64,000 nucleotides of DNA from Stackebrandtia nassauensis DSM 44728. Its GTDB lineage: Bacteria; Actinomycetota; Actinomycetes; Mycobacteriales; Micromonosporaceae. The position numbers were made by a program, and so were the translations under genes. Where the stretch lies: assembly GCF_000024545.1 (NCBI RefSeq), contig NC_013947.1, forward strand, positions 3,720,001 to 3,784,000. The letters run 5' to 3'. Every line of letters starts with the position of its first letter. Position 1 is the stretch's first letter. This document shows positions 62,931 through 64,000 of the stretch, piece after piece. Below the pieces are notes generated by a model. It ran no database searches. It was given only the letters and a program-made list of their open reading frames with translations, and was not told the origin of the DNA.

Positions 62931-63258
62931 GGTTGAAAGGCTGAAACTGACCACCACGGTGGTACGGGTGCTGACGTGTTTCATCGAAGACGTCGACGCC
63001 GACCGCTACGGCATGGATCTCATGCGCGACAGCGACCTGGCCAGCGGAACCCTCTATCCGATCCTGAACCGGCTGGAGGAGGCCGGCTGGCTGACCGCCT
63101 CCTGGGAAAAGGTCGAGGCCGGCGCGACCGCCCGGCCAGCACGGCGGTACTACCGGCTGACTCCCGACGGCGCCAAGGCCGCCCGCACCGAACTGGCCGC
63201 CGTGCACGAGCGGCTGTCCAAGGCGCTGGGGCCGTTGGGAAAGCCGAGGACCACATGA
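62929..63258 (+). CDS. PadR-family transcriptional regulator
   Basis: A 109-residue PadR protein: VVRVLTCFIEDVDADRYGMD and SGTLYPILNRLEEAGWLTAS form the winged helix, and RRYYRLTPDGAKAARTEL the wing. No separate Shine-Dalgarno is visible because the operator arm covers it. It probably represses itself and the overlapping downstream membrane protein gene. It responds to an unknown small ligand. Confidence 0.9.
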   Translation: MVERLKLTTTVVRVLTCFIEDVDADRYGMDLMRDSDLASGTLYPILNRLEEAGWLTASWEKVEAGATARPARRYYRLTPDGAKAARTELAAVHERLSKALGPLGKPRTT

Positions 63259-64000
63259 CGGTGATCGACAAAATGGCCGAGCTACTCCTGCGGCTGGCCC
63301 GCGACCGCTGGCCCGAACGACTGCGCGAGGACAGGTATCGAGAATGGAGCGCGGAGATGTACGCCATCAGGAACCAGGAGTCGAAGTCGGCCCTCCAACG
63401 AGCCTTCGGCCAGTTCAGGTTCGCCTTCAGTCTCGCCGTGTCACCACCGGGCGGCCAACGCCACCAGACACCAGGCTGGCGCGAGTCCCTGCCCGGGTGG
63501 GGACGGAGGCTGCTGCCGCTCGCGGTGCTGTTCGCCTTCGGTGCCGGCTGCTCACTCGTGGTGGGGCAGCCACGGATGCTGGGCGTCGTGTTCGTCAACC
63601 TCAGCGGTGGCGATCTACTGTGGCCAAACGTTGTCACGGTGGCGTTCATCCTGGCGTTGGTGGCGGCGTCGGCCATGCTGGGTCACGCCCTTGGCGCTCA
63701 TCTGCCACCCTCGCGACAGCCACGCCACAAGACCGCCCGCGCGCTGTCCGTCGTCACCGCCACACTGGCGGTCGGCGCCGGGATGCTGGCAACCTGGCTG
63801 TCCATCTCCGGCTTCGCCTCCGAAGGCGGCGAGACACAGTCGACACTGTGGACGTCCCCGCTGTTGTGGATGGTCGCCGTCGTTCCGCTGCTGTTGTGGG
63901 CGGTGTGGTCGGCCCGTCGTGATCGGGTGAAAACCGCGCGGTGGCTGGGGATCGCGGCCGGCCTGGTCCTCCTCGAAGTACTCGCCCTGCCGCCAGCCCT
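63255..64000 (+). CDS. Membrane protein partner of the PadR regulator, incomplete at the window edge
   Basis: ATG at 63255 overlaps the PadR stop (ATGA); the frame is open to the end of the window (248 residues seen). The N terminus, LLRLARDRWPERLREDRYRE and then WSAEMYAIRNQES, is a short soluble module. At least five hydrophobic helices follow. The PadR-coupled soluble-prefix-plus-helices layout parallels the 60071/58591 pair. Function is unknown; 3' end is missing. Confidence 0.82.
   Translation, partial: MTVIDKMAELLLRLARDRWPERLREDRYREWSAEMYAIRNQESKSALQRAFGQFRFAFSLAVSPPGGQRHQTPGWRESLPGWGRRLLPLAVLFAFGAGCSLVVGQPRMLGVVFVNLSGGDLLWPNVVTVAFILALVAASAMLGHALGAHLPPSRQPRHKTARALSVVTATLAVGAGMLATWLSISGFASEGGETQSTLWTSPLLWMVAVVPLLLWAVWSARRDRVKTARWLGIAAGLVLLEVLALPPA

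Overview
The window is very GC-rich DNA with the codon bias, GTG/TTG starts and Tat/lipoprotein exports of a high-GC Gram-positive actinomycete. A DtxR/IdeR-type iron box, two TIGR03086/DinB-like (mycothiol-linked) proteins, an AfsR-like STAND regulator, an ECF42-type sigma factor with its DGPF partner and a PASTA-type Ser/Thr kinase fit a filamentous actinomycete. My impression is Glycomycetaceae (Stackebrandtia-like), but nothing here proves it. No rRNA, tRNA, CRISPR array, transposase or integrase was recognised. Coding density is high: no gene-free stretch exceeds about 260 bases.

Layout. 1-5557: an operon that looks built to import and recycle cell-wall fragments (peptide-type ABC permeases, anhydro-MurNAc kinase, a GNAT/beta-lactamase-fold fusion, a double ABC ATPase). 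5636-13304: small and large secreted proteins, a PLP dehydratase and an EamA exporter, a sialidase-fold secreted protein, and a Tat peptide directly in frame with a peptidoglycan amidase. 13566-15336: a MarR/FAD-monooxygenase divergent pair. 15326-19189: an iron-siderophore uptake operon with a clear iron box. 19218-26746: a LuxR regulator, an endolysin-like protein, a frameshifted GH26 mannanase, then an operon of a STAND/TPR regulator, a glycerophosphodiesterase-like protein and a membrane protein. 26816-28417: a Tat-exported cholesterol oxidase. 28644-30536: DGPF protein, ECF42-like sigma factor and TfoX-like protein. 30619-34964: an ArsR-phosphatase fusion, a minus-strand cluster of small stress/detoxification genes with a truncated ArsR, and a membrane protein resembling Pyr4-type terpene cyclases.

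35064-44329: a secreted PhoD phosphatase, then two tandem giant paralogues (909 and 936 residues, propeller plus helical repeats) divergent from a membrane-anchored Hsp70-like ATPase with a Cys-rich outer domain. This is the most unexplained block. 44326-51920: small enzymes (VOC, microbial PARG, RibD-type reductase), secreted HAF-repeat protein, glycosyltransferase, I36-type inhibitor and an AT-rich HTH-TM-SH3-like protein. 51981-58504: FG-GAP secreted protein, PASTA kinase, serine hydrolase, TagC-like propeller and a PhyH dioxygenase. 58591-64000: two PadR modules, each paired with membrane proteins and preceded by repeats that look like operators.

Themes: (i) many secreted or envelope proteins; (ii) an N-terminal module with the motif RR(L/F)LxxY present in three membrane proteins scattered over the window; (iii) several genes whose expected stop is missing so that they overlap the next gene by 70-760 nt; (iv) strong palindromes in front of regulators and secreted genes, and long perfect hairpins between convergent genes.
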